From the NCBI GenBank assembly GCA_015501585.1, contig JADNRY010000041.1, positions 278,266 through 342,265 of the forward strand: 64,000 bases of DNA. Direction: 5' to 3'. The notes beneath the pieces were generated by a model, which searched no databases, had not been told where the DNA came from, and was given only the letters and a program-made list of their open reading frames with translations. Positions 1-9,217 of the stretch are shown here, piece by piece (the first letter of the stretch is position 1; every line of letters begins with the position of its first letter). Position numbers and translations under genes: made by a program. This DNA is from Rhodocollybia butyracea (Eukaryota; Basidiomycota; Agaricomycetes; Agaricales; Omphalotaceae).

Positions 1-742
1 CTGCGCCGGCAACTTGGACAGAACCACAAATGACACTAAGACGGTAGGTTCCCAGGAGAGTTAGAGTCTCCGAAGGATTGAGGGCAATCAAAGTAGCAGC
101 GGATGACGAAGATACCGAAACAAAGGAAACTTCTTCTGCAGTAAGATGGAATAAATTTTGTCCTTGAACAGGGACAAAGGTCGTCAGAGGGCGGGTCTCT
201 TCTTTATAGGTTGTAGGCTGAGGTTTCTCGCCTTCTCCCTCCTCGGAGGAGTCATCTAGCTGTATCGGCCGACTGGGAGAATAACTTCTCTTACTTTTCT
301 TCTTCTCGTTTGACGGGGAGTCCACAAGATCTTCCATTCCTCGTTCCACACCCTCATCAACTTCAATATCCGAGTCTTCATCCTGCCCTAGTGTAATAAC
401 ATCTTCTATACCAAATCCATCTGCCTCAGGCTCCTGTTGTGGATCGAAATATCTTGGCTGCTGTTTCCTGAATGGTCTCTTGGAGCCCACATTTTTTTTC
501 TGCTTTTTTTTCAAAGATGCAGAGACGGATTGCGAAGGAGTGCCAGATGGCGATGATTGTGATGAATTCAGCTCAAACAATGTGGCTTGTGAACGTTTTC
601 TTTTGGAATTCAAAGCTAGTTTCGGGGTATTAGATGGCGAACTATCTGTCAGAGGAAGAATAGAGGCCACGGGAATAGCTGAGGGAGAAGAATTGGACCC
701 GGTGTTAGCAGCTGCCTTTCGAGCAGCTATTGCGCTCAACAT
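1..742 (-). CDS. GRC3: Polynucleotide 5'-hydroxyl-kinase Grc3, N-terminal part (gene runs off the window)
   Basis: The minus-strand frame is open from an ATG at 742 to the window edge, about 247 codons, so only the N-terminal part is present. It starts MLSAIAARKAA, the usual opening of fungal Grc3, and continues through a disordered, Lys/Ser/Asp-rich segment. It then enters the first conserved block (around residues 195-245), with GQNLFHL and ETLTLLGTYRLSV, typical of the region before the kinase domain. The Walker A kinase core lies outside the window. In the family, Grc3 phosphorylates 5'-OH RNA ends made by Las1 during ITS2 removal in pre-rRNA processing in the nucleolus. An in-frame stop lies a few codons upstream of the ATG, which fixes the start. 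Confidence 0.85.
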   Translation of the reverse strand, partial: MLSAIAARKAAANTGSNSSPSAIPVASILPLTDSSPSNTPKLALNSKRKRSQATLFELNSSQSSPSGTPSQSVSASLKKKQKKNVGSKRPFRKQQPRYFDPQQEPEADGFGIEDVITLGQDEDSDIEVDEGVERGMEDLVDSPSNEKKKSKRSYSPSRPIQLDDSSEEGEGEKPQPTTYKEETRPLTTFVPVQGQNLFHLTAEEVSFVSVSSSSAATLIALNPSETLTLLGTYRLSVICGSVQVAGA

Positions 743-1045
743 ATTTTGCTTAGAAGATTTGAGGGCATTTGCAATGCGCGCTAAAATAGGCGCTTAATGT
801 GACTTCACGGTCACGCTCCATCAACGATGCTGAAATTCTTTTGCTGAGGACCATTCGTACTTACTGTGACCACTAGACTGCGTTGCTCGAGCTGGATTGT
901 GTGTATACTCTTTATAGCGTATTTATCTAAACTAACTGCATTCATCTAACTGAGTTTCCAAATACTAAAAGGAATACAAAGCCCACTCGTTACTCGTAAG
1001 TATACAAAATACACGTTATCCTTCCCATCAAATCGAGAAAACAAT
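743..1045. other. Intergenic, 303 bp
   Basis: This is the upstream region of GRC3 and the downstream region of the S1/P1 nuclease gene. It is AT-rich, and no gene or RNA is apparent. Confidence 0.6.
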
Positions 1046-2227
1046 TCAAGCTACCGGAAAACTCACGAAAAGCTCCGACACCCGCCTTCTGGCTTCAGCC
1101 CGTTCCACTGGACTGAGATTGCCAGCACCTTCACCTAAATCAGCAAAGAGCCAATTCAATATTCCAGCTAGCCGGATACCTGCTTGAGCCATGAGCCTCT
1201 CGAGGATACGGTTCTCAGCGATGTAGCCAGAATATTCAGGTGTGTCGAGTTCAAGATAAGGGGATTTAGGGCGAGGTCTAGCGGAATCGAGGTTGCTGTA
1301 AGGTGGTTCATCTAAAGCCTTTGGCCAGACGAATTCACAGTTCATCGCATGAATGGGCTGGGCCCAGTAGTGAGGGCAAACAGTAGAATCGTCGGTAGGA
1401 GCAGATGTGGACCTAAAGTAATCGGAAATATAGCGCCAAGTCTGGAAAAAGTAGGAAAATGGATGTGGATATCCTTCAGTAGATGATGAAGCCTGATCAG
1501 CTTCAGATGGACAAGCCAGCCATGCTGGGACTTGGTCTTGCCAGTCATGAAGGATACCCTCCCACATAATCTGGCGAATGAATCCATCGTAAATGGCTCC
1601 ACGCAGGTTGTATTCAAGAGATGGGATCGGAAGAGGACGATCGTATTTCCTCGGTACATTCCGCAGGGTCTTGGCGATAAGCAGTCCGTCCCAAGCGGAA
1701 TGGAGATTCGTTTGTCGACCATCAAAGCGAACTTTAACCGAGTTTCCACCTCTATCTCGACCTGTCAGATGAAGAGGCATGTGCAAATCACCCATAAAGT
1801 GAATGAGGAACTTGAGTGCCTCTTCAGCTGTAGCATCCGAACTGTATCCTTCAACCCAAGCATCCAAAAGTGAAGTGACATTTCTGACTCCAGCAAGTAC
1901 ATTAATGTCAGTGCTACCCGCCCAGCCATGTTCGCCGGGAAAAGCGCATGTTTCTGAGGGATAATCGTCATTTGCACCAACATAATGCATGGCCGCCGAC
2001 CAGCGCATACGGTACTTTAACTTGTCTGCCCAAGTAGAAACGGGCGCAAGATGGCACTGAGGTTCGTTGGGATTTCTAGAAGTATAGTTGAGAATATCAC
2101 AGATGACGGGTAGAACACTAGGATGAAGATGAATTTGGGCAATGGTCGCGACAATTTCATGGCCAGCTGCGCCCCAGCCGAGGACGCGAGGGATGAGAGC
2201 AGCCAGATAAATCACTTTGAGCTTCAT
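1046..2227 (-). CDS. Secreted S1/P1-type nuclease
   Basis: A single uninterrupted 393-aa frame. Residues 1-17 form a signal peptide (KLKVIYLAALIPRVLG) and the mature protein begins WGAAGHEIVATIAQ. In this family the N-terminal Trp amine and the His of GHE bind zinc. Further zinc-ligand blocks are visible: WADK near residue 66, MHYV near 81, HFMGDLHMPLH around 143-153, and NLHSAWD around 175-181. S1/P1 nucleases are secreted, three-zinc, single-strand-specific DNA/RNA nucleases that also have 3'-nucleotidase activity and scavenge phosphate and nucleosides. The length is slightly above the common 290-340 aa because of inserts in the second half. It has no intron, unlike nearly every neighbour. 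A TATA box lies about 40 bp upstream, and it is divergent to a second nuclease. Confidence 0.93.
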   Translation of the reverse strand: MKLKVIYLAALIPRVLGWGAAGHEIVATIAQIHLHPSVLPVICDILNYTSRNPNEPQCHLAPVSTWADKLKYRMRWSAAMHYVGANDDYPSETCAFPGEHGWAGSTDINVLAGVRNVTSLLDAWVEGYSSDATAEEALKFLIHFMGDLHMPLHLTGRDRGGNSVKVRFDGRQTNLHSAWDGLLIAKTLRNVPRKYDRPLPIPSLEYNLRGAIYDGFIRQIMWEGILHDWQDQVPAWLACPSEADQASSSTEGYPHPFSYFFQTWRYISDYFRSTSAPTDDSTVCPHYWAQPIHAMNCEFVWPKALDEPPYSNLDSARPRPKSPYLELDTPEYSGYIAENRILERLMAQAGIRLAGILNWLFADLGEGAGNLSPVERAEARRRVSELFVSFPVA

Positions 2228-2397
2228 GGTGGGGGAAATTGGAAGAGAGTGGGGTAAAGTACCAAGCCTTTATAGTGCAAAAAAGAACAAACGTCGTTAG
2301 CAACGCGTCTGACCTGTCTCCTTTGAGCGCTCGGCGCTAACGCGTTCAGTTTCGGCAGGCATAATTTTCCTTTTCTCCCGCCAAACTGGCACGTTCA
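2228..2397. promoter_or_regulatory. Shared upstream region of S1/P1 nuclease and NUC1
   Basis: These 170 bp separate two divergent nuclease start codons. The minus side has TATAAAGG at 2274-2267 facing the S1/P1 gene. The NUC1 side shows no TATA box. Shared control is an inference from position only. Confidence 0.5.
2267..2274 (-). promoter_or_regulatory. TATA box of S1/P1 nuclease gene
   Basis: TATAAAGG on the minus strand, 40-47 bp upstream of the ATG, implying a very short 5' leader. Confidence 0.55.
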
Positions 2398-3769
2398 ATG
2401 AGTTCTCTTGTCCAGGCCGCAATATTTGCTGCTGGCGCTGCTGTAGGCGGCGGCGTCACAGCAGCTGTGCTTAGCAGAAGGCCTGCTGCTCAACGACCTT
2501 CAGTTCCACCTGCAGTTGATGGTACCATCATCTCTCCTAGCGTTCCTGCTGTAACTCCTCCAGTTATTGGCTTGGGGACAAACGGAACCGCGCAAATCAG
2601 CAATCTCTCTAGTGTAGCTTCTTTATCTTCTTCTGCGGTTCTGAAATATGGTCATCCGGGTATGTATTACAGGGTTTTTTAATTTCCTTATACTAAACGA
2701 AGTACAGGTCCTATTGCTGATCCCATTGTACGAAAAGCGTATGTCGCGGCATACGATCGCAGACTTCGACATCCGGCTTGGGTAGGTCCATATTTCTGCC
2801 TGTTTTCGTAGCGTGTATTGACCTGTCGAAAGACAGCGGAGCATTTGACTTTGGCGTCTTTGGGCAAATCTTCTCTGGTCGCGCCTCCAGATGAAACAGG
2901 CGACAGAACTAAATCCGCGTTTATGGAGGATGATGCTATTCCAGCTCCATTCCGAGCTCGGCTGTCGGATTATTTAAGGAGTGGATATGACCGGGGACAT
3001 ATGTATGTGTGATGGGAGCATAAATACGCGTTGAACTGAGCTTTCTCTTTCAGGGTTCCTGCGGCTGATGCCAAGTTCTCCCAGGTAGGCCGGATCCAGA
3101 GTGCTTGCGATCGGGAACTGAATGCTTTGTAGGAAGCTATGAACGAGACTTTTTACTTGTCAAATATGGCTCCTCAAGTTGGGGACGGATTCAACCGCCA
3201 TTATTGGGCATATTTGGAAGACTGGTGTCGTCGTCTTACAGGGACGTTCTCTGATGTTTATGTCTTTACTGTTCCTTTGTATCTTCCTAATCGAGATCCT
3301 GACGGAAAGTGGCGCGTCGTATGTCTTTTCTTTTATGAAAGAATCAAAATTTGACAGCCCTGTAGACTCACGAAGTCATTGGTTCCCCTCCAAATGTATC
3401 CGTGCCGACTCATTTCGCAAAGGTTGTCCTCACCTCAAAACCAACTTCGCCCTCGACGCCGAATATTCTCGAGCTCGCCATGGGTGCTTTTGTGCTCCCT
3501 AATGCACCCATTCCTGATGAAACTCCGTTGGAAAGGTTTGTCATGCCAGGTAAGGACAAATGTCTATGCCCTAGTGGATCGATTTAAAACGCGTTTATTC
3601 TTCAGTCGACGCCGTGGAACGTGCGGCCGGACTTGCTCTCTTCTCGGACGCGATCAAATCTACTTCAAAACATATTTGCCAGTCCACGAAATGTGAAGTG
3701 ATTGTCAGACGATTCGATGACACGCGTAAAAGACCTGATATGCGAAGGGCGATCTCTGCTCCCAAGTAG
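2398..3769 (+). CDS. NUC1: Mitochondrial DNA/RNA non-specific endonuclease (EndoG/NUC1 family)
   Basis: Seven or so exons split by short introns. The N-terminus (SSLVQAAIFAAGAAVGGGV) is a hydrophobic Gly/Ala segment followed by Arg, like the mitochondrial inner-membrane anchor of yeast Nuc1. The catalytic motif DRGHMVPAADAKFSQ is complete once the intron at about 3003-3053 is removed. It is followed by NETFYLSNMAPQ, whose first Asn binds the metal in this family. The C-terminal part (HEVIGSPPNVSVPTHFAKV) matches the fold. Family role: an Mg-dependent sugar-nonspecific nuclease of the mitochondrial intermembrane space, used in mtDNA turnover, recombination and cell death. The stop at 3767-3769 is only 52 bp from the convergent mL46 stop. 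Confidence 0.92.
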
Positions 3770-3821
3770 CAAGCAATAGACAAAATTCTAGCTAGATTTA
3801 TTAGAAATATTAATACGTGTA

Positions 3822-4778
3822 TTAATGATCTGACAAGATGTCCTTGACACCAAACCAGTAATGCTGTGGCACTCGAGACTCGATTTCTTGCTTGGTTAAC
3901 CAGGCAAAGTCCTTAACTGTCTCCAAGTTGGGTTGGACTTGACCTGCCAAGATATGAGCCTTGTAGAAGAATGCGATTTCCTGTGAGAACCAAACTGTAA
4001 GTTGTGTATGATATCCAGGGAATGAACACATACGTCTTTGGCCGTCGAGGATTTTTTTGGAAGTTTGTAATGACCGACAGGATTCCGACTGACGATCCAT
4101 GTGTCCATACGTTCACCACACTCTGCCAGTAAATCCCTCTGCGCGGACTGGTGCAGTAATTCGCCCTTTTTTACATCTCCTTGGGGAAATCTCCAAACAC
4201 CCTCCTTCGCTTCCAACAACAGATACAAGTTCCGCCTGCCTTTTCTATCAAGGCTTTTATAGTCTCTGGCTTCATCAGAGGGATGCACTCTAGGCATTAA
4301 CTCATCGCGCTCGCCTTCCTGTTCCGCTAGTTGTTCAGCGGCGGCCTTGTTTGCCGCTGCCTTTTCCGCGTCTAGGTCATCAGCAATACCAAATTGTCGC
4401 CCAAAGGATATCCGTTCGCGTCTGCGTTCTTCCAGCGTAAAGCGAGTTTCAAGGATGGAGCCTTGTTTGAAATAAAAGTCGTACGGAAAAGGATTGGACA
4501 AGGCGCGTCGGAGACGAGCTTGATACGAGTAGTATGCACGTTCAAACGGTGTTGGTGTCGGGGTTAATATGGGTGATCTGTTGAGAATTATGGAAGTGAG
4601 AAGAGTTGGTTTTATTTTCGGTTTTTGGTGTGAGACTGGGATGGAAGGAGATACTGTAGCTAGTGTCCTGCGAGGAGTTGCTGAAGATATCTTCAGTTTA
4701 CACGAGCAACAGAGATGATAATAGGTCCTTACCCGATGAATTTTTCCTACATAATGAAACCAAAGTTTTCGAGGACAT
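3822..4778 (-). CDS. MRPL46: Mitochondrial large-subunit ribosomal protein mL46 (yeast Mrpl17)
   Basis: Three exons: 4778-4733, 4680-4034 and 3980-3822. The introns are 52 and 53 nt with GTAAGG and GTATGT donors. The N-terminus (SSKTLVSLCRKNSS) looks like a mitochondrial presequence. The family's entry block follows (TPFERAYYSYQARLRRALSNP), then a charged helical linker. The degenerate Nudix-like part reads YLLLEAKEGVWRFPQGDVKKGE. It continues to AERDL-type and FFYKAHILAGQ segments and ends at HYWFGVKDILSDH. The catalytic Nudix glutamates are not expected in mL46, which is structural in the mitoribosome. It is divergent with VMA13 across 61 bp. Confidence 0.88.
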
Positions 4779-4839
4779 GGCCGTCAAGAGCACGTGTGGG
4801 TAATGGCTGTTTTAGGAAACCTTAACTCATACCTCCACA
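4779..4839. promoter_or_regulatory. 61-bp bidirectional upstream region, mL46/VMA13
   Basis: The two ATGs face away from each other with 61 bp between them, so the core promoters must overlap each other or the reading frames. No TATA box is visible. Confidence 0.5.
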
Positions 4840-6673
4840 ATGTCCGTTTCTCTTGTCTCAAACGCCTATCTTGATGATGCCTCGTCGAAAATTAGATCTA
4901 AACCTGTTCCTTGGGAGGTACTGGCGCTCATCATTCACGGATTTCTGTCAAAATACTCAACATTTTAGGGCTACCAACGGGCCGAGCTCGTCACTTCAGA
5001 AGAACTCGTTTTAATCAAGAAGATTGACAGACAATCCAAGGCAAAGACAGAGTCTCTTTTGCTCAATGATGGGCAAACATATGCCTTGCTGTATCTACGG
5101 CTCCTCAAAAAGCTTCAGCGATTGGATACCATGCAATATATCCTTGTTCTTATAGCCGATGCATTGGCCGGTTCGTTCAACTGCTACTGTTTGAACATAT
5201 TAACTGATTCTCACTCCAGATCACGATGAACGAATTCCACTGTTTACACGAGCAGGAGAGAGCGATCCGGATCTACCGTATTGGCCTTTAACCAGGTATG
5301 AATCTTGTACAACTTGATTACTTCCATTCTTGTTAATTTGCCGATAGAGCTCTCGACATGCAAGATGAATTCATGCAACTCAAGGCATCTCAGATCCTCA
5401 CTGTTCTTCTTTGGTTCGTTGCAATCATCTTCCTATCTGTCTCCACCTCCTGAACACCCATTCAGCGCTGAACCACGTCCTCTGGCTCCATCTCAATTAC
5501 ATGTATTTTTAGGAACTTTGGCGTCGATGGTCCAAAGTAGCTCTCCTCATAAACATGATATCGGTGTGCAGTGTTTAGAAGCTTTGCTTGCAAGGCCAGA
5601 ATGCAGACAGGCGGTATGGGGTATTTCGGGGATTATCGCTGGGTGCGTTGATTTCTTAGCAGGTTCCGCCTTGTTCTTTGTTCCTCAATATTCCCCAGTT
5701 TTGTCGAAATCCTTAAGGCCAAGCAAGGCCCTCAAATGTATTACCAAGTCGCATTTTGTTTCTGGCTGCTCACCTTTGAGCAAAACATTGCTGAGGAAAT
5801 CAACAAGTGGGTCTTAACACCGCTTCACCTCTCATTCACTCAACTATCCTCTAGGAAATATGACATTGTCCCATTGCTCATCACAGTCGCTCAACACGCT
5901 GTCAAGGAAAAGGTAATACGTGTTATCGTAGCTACATTCCGCGTGAGCCTCTTCTTTTTAAATCCAAGTTGTGCCTCAATTAAATCTTATCTTTAGAATC
6001 TCGTTACCAAAGCACCTAGTGCAAACCTTCCTGCTATGCTGGTCGCTCAACTACTACCTTACGCCAAGAACCTCTGTGGCCGAAAGTGGACCGACGAGGA
6101 CATCGTCGAGGATGTGCAATATCTGCGTGACGAGCTGGCGGCTAACTTTGAAAGCCTGACGTACGTCCTTCGAATCCATCATGTTTGATTTCGGCAGACT
6201 TCTCCTTCAGGACCTATGACGAATATACCTCTGAGCTCACTTCTGGGCATCTCTCATGGACTCCGGTCCATGAATCTGATGATTTCTGGAAAGAGAATGC
6301 GACGAAACTGAACGAGAAGGATTTCGCGCAGCTGAAGTGAGTGCTTGCTTTCGCTGGCGATCACCCAGTGTCGAACCAGTCTGTATCAGAGAATTACTCC
6401 GACTCCTCAACTCCTCCAAAGACCCTGTCGTCCTCGCTGTGGCTGTCCATGATGTTGGACAGTATGTTAAGCATTATGAACGCGGAAAGATGTATGTCGC
6501 TACTCGTTCCACTGATCTGATAGCTAATCGTATTCGTTTTTCGTAGAATTATCAACGACCTGGGTGCTAAACGTCGCGTGATGGAATTAATGTCGCATCC
6601 TGATTCGGAAGTCCGCTATCGAGCCCTGATATCTGTACAGCAGCTCGTTAGCCAATCTTGGATATCTGTATGA
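4840..6673 (+). CDS. VMA13: V-type proton ATPase subunit H
   Basis: A multi-exon gene of roughly 440 aa, beginning [20 protein letters not shown] and [17 protein letters not shown]. The protein is a run of armadillo/HEAT-like helices, with recognisable family segments [58 protein letters not shown] and [16 protein letters not shown]. It ends [18 protein letters not shown]. Subunit H sits on the cytosolic V1 sector and couples V1 to V0. It is needed for proton pumping and for silencing ATP hydrolysis in detached V1. The start is supported by the Kozak-like context (CCACAATG) and by the match to the subunit's usual N-terminus. Intron borders in the middle third are approximate. Confidence 0.92.
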
Positions 6674-7074
6674 TTATCCGTCTTCTTTCACTGATGTTTC
6701 ACTCCGCACTTTTATTTTCGCATTTTAATTTCGCATGGCACGGAGAACTCAAGGCTTGAATTGCTATCATGACTCCGAGCTGCATTAGGACGATTTCCAT
6801 AAAATTAATCCCTACAAACTAGTATATAATAGTGCACTGTCTATCCACGTTTTTGGGATGCTACTGTGACCCTCCTCAAGTAGTTATACTTTGTGAACAA
6901 CAGCCAACGCGACTGGGGACGCGTTCTGTACGCGTCTCTTCTGTGACATCATCGATTACCTCTGAGATGTCTCCATTCCACGCACGGGTCAATGTGAACG
7001 GGTCTCCTTCTTCCGCATCTTAAAAGGCCCACAATCTTCGCAAAATTCCCCTCCATTTTACCAACTCACTTCTA
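6674..7074. other. Intergenic, about 400 bp
   Basis: The 3' region of VMA13 and upstream region of the FMN oxidase gene. It holds no convincing frame, and no TATA box is evident near 7075. Confidence 0.6.
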
Positions 7075-8880
7075 ATGGATCCCACCAACAAACCCAAAGG
7101 AAACTCTCCTCATTATTCTCTCTATCAGCGCGAAGTATTCAAGCGAGGTGGGACGGAGGGAGAGTGTACGTGTCCTTCTGCTCGTATAAAATTTCTGTAA
7201 CTCATGATCTTTGAATAGTGCCCCATTTCTCTGTCCACCCCGATGAACTGGTCGAGTCGACAAAGAAGAAGCTTAGTGATAGAGGTTACTTCTATGCGAA
7301 TTCTAATGCTGGTCTGGGATGGACCGATAGAGCTAATCGGTACGTATGAGGACAGCGGAACAAGCCTCATGTAACTAACTCACTCCAGAGAGGCGTTCTA
7401 CCGGTGGCGTATCATCCCAAGGATGCTCGTGGATACTAACGTCCGTGATTTGTCAAGTGAGTACATCCCCCCTCAAAATATTCGCTCGTTACAGTCTACT
7501 ATAGTTGAGCTATTTGGTCATCGTATCCCTGCCCCGATTCTCTTCGCTCCCATCGGGATCAACAAGTTGTACAGTCCTGAAGGAGAGCTAATTCCAGCCA
7601 AAATTGCAGGAGAGCTAGGTCTGCCTGTATGCGTTAGATCAATATGTCATTCGGTGCTTTTTCTAAAGATCAAGTTTGATTGTAGTACTGTCTTTCCACG
7701 GCATCTTCAAATTCGATAGAAGATGTGGCGGTTGCGAATGACGCCGGGGCACACGACATTGCTCCTGCAAACAACTACTGTAAAGTTCGTGATGGTAGTG
7801 AAGCGAAGTCCCCTCGCTTCTTCCAGTTGTACATGGGGCATGATGACGATGTCGTAAGACCATCCCTGATGTTTTTCGTGTTGTTAATTTACGAATGCTT
7901 TCAACTCAGACAATAAGCCTCCTAGAACGTGCTTGGAAGGGTGGGTTCGATGTCTGTATGCTCACAGTTGACACTTGGCAGCTTGGATGGAGACCTACAG
8001 ATATAAACTTGGCCAATTATGTGTAAGACAACATCCTCCAATCACTCGGATACTGCTTTAATGTTACTTTAGGTTTTATTATCCGCCTGGAACCACGGGC
8101 AACGAAGTGGGAGCCTCTGATCCAGTCTTCATGCGTAAATACGGTCATGAGCTGAAGAGAGATTCTGGAAAATGGATAGATTCTTCAGTCTGGCATGGAA
8201 AGGCACATACTTGGGAGAAGATGCCTTGGCTAATCAAACAAGTTTGTATCCCTAGTCATTTCTTGAATTGATCCCTATTCTGACTGCAATCAACAGTGGA
8301 AGAGGATTTCGGGTGGTCGACCGTTTGTAATCAAGGGAATCCAAAGTGCTGAAGATGCTCGCAAAGCATATGCAATTGGCTGTGAAGGTATCGTTGTTAC
8401 AAACCATGCTGGGAGGCAAGTAGACGGTGCAGTGGGGAGCTTGGAGGTTCTTCCTGAAATCGTGGATGCTGTTGGAGACAGTAAGTCTTACTTCGCCATT
8501 CAACACTATTACAATTTCACCTATATGCGTTAACAGAGATGAAAATTATCTTTGATTCTGGTGTTCGAACAGGCTCAGATGTATTCAAAGCTCTTGCTTT
8601 GGGTGCACACGCTGTGCAGGTTGGGAGATTGTATATCTGGGGTATGGCTCACGAAGGAGAAGCTGGATGTAGACATGTTATGAAGTCATTACTAGCGGTC
8701 AGTACTTCCCATAGGTCTTACACACATAACTCACCCATTACACATACGTTGGCAAAAAAGGATCTCGACATCACAATGACTGTTGCAGGCTACGCCTCAA
8801 TCACCCGGGATGTAACCCGAGACGCGTTAAAGTATAATGAGAGCGGGAGTTATCCCAATGGCGAGCATGCTAAGTTGTAA
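7075..8880 (+). CDS. FMN-dependent 2-hydroxyacid dehydrogenase / lactate 2-monooxygenase-like enzyme
   Basis: About 430 aa in eight or more exons. It follows the FMN-dependent alpha-hydroxyacid oxidase family: RIIPRMLVDTNVRD, then APILFAPIGINKLYSPEGE, RFFQLYMGHDDD, DVCMLTVDTWQLGWR, PFVIKGIQSAEDA, VTNHAGRQVDGAVGSLEVLP with the catalytic His in NHAGR, and IIFDSGVRTGSDVFKALALGA with the FMN phosphate site. There is no cytochrome b5 domain and no signal peptide, so it resembles cytosolic lactate monooxygenase/oxidase rather than cytochrome b2. Around 7455-7493 a sequence looks like a short intron (GTGAGT to TTACAG), but removing it would break the frame. It is therefore read as coding, giving a 13-residue insert. 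The substrate cannot be told from sequence. Confidence 0.88.
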
Positions 8881-9217
8881 CAGATAATTAGAATGAGAAC
8901 AATGTATGCATATAGTTTGAAGAGAGATCAGAGAGAGACATCGTTCTACAAGAATCAACCAATATTTCAAGCAACCCTAAGTACTACAGGTATTACATAT
9001 GAACAATAAGGTGTGTATTAATAAATAGTTAGCTCCGGCACAAAAGTTAGGTGACTACCAAGAACATAGTTTGTAAAGAACGAGGATAAAAGATTTAGTC
9101 AATGACAGGATTTCTTTGGGAAATAGACAGGGCGAAGTTATAACGAAACTTGTGTCACTTGGAGTGCACCAAAAGAACGAAACAAAAGCACGTCAGTATC
9201 AGACTCTACTCTCCTTC
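8881..9217. other. Intergenic 3' to 3', 337 bp
   Basis: Lies between two convergent genes. It contains AT-rich 3' UTR-like sequence with several AATAA-like signals. No gene is seen. Confidence 0.6.

Noticed and set aside
480..797. 105-codon plus-strand frame over GRC3
   Set aside because: Antisense shadow of the GRC3 coding frame, which matches a known family on the minus strand.
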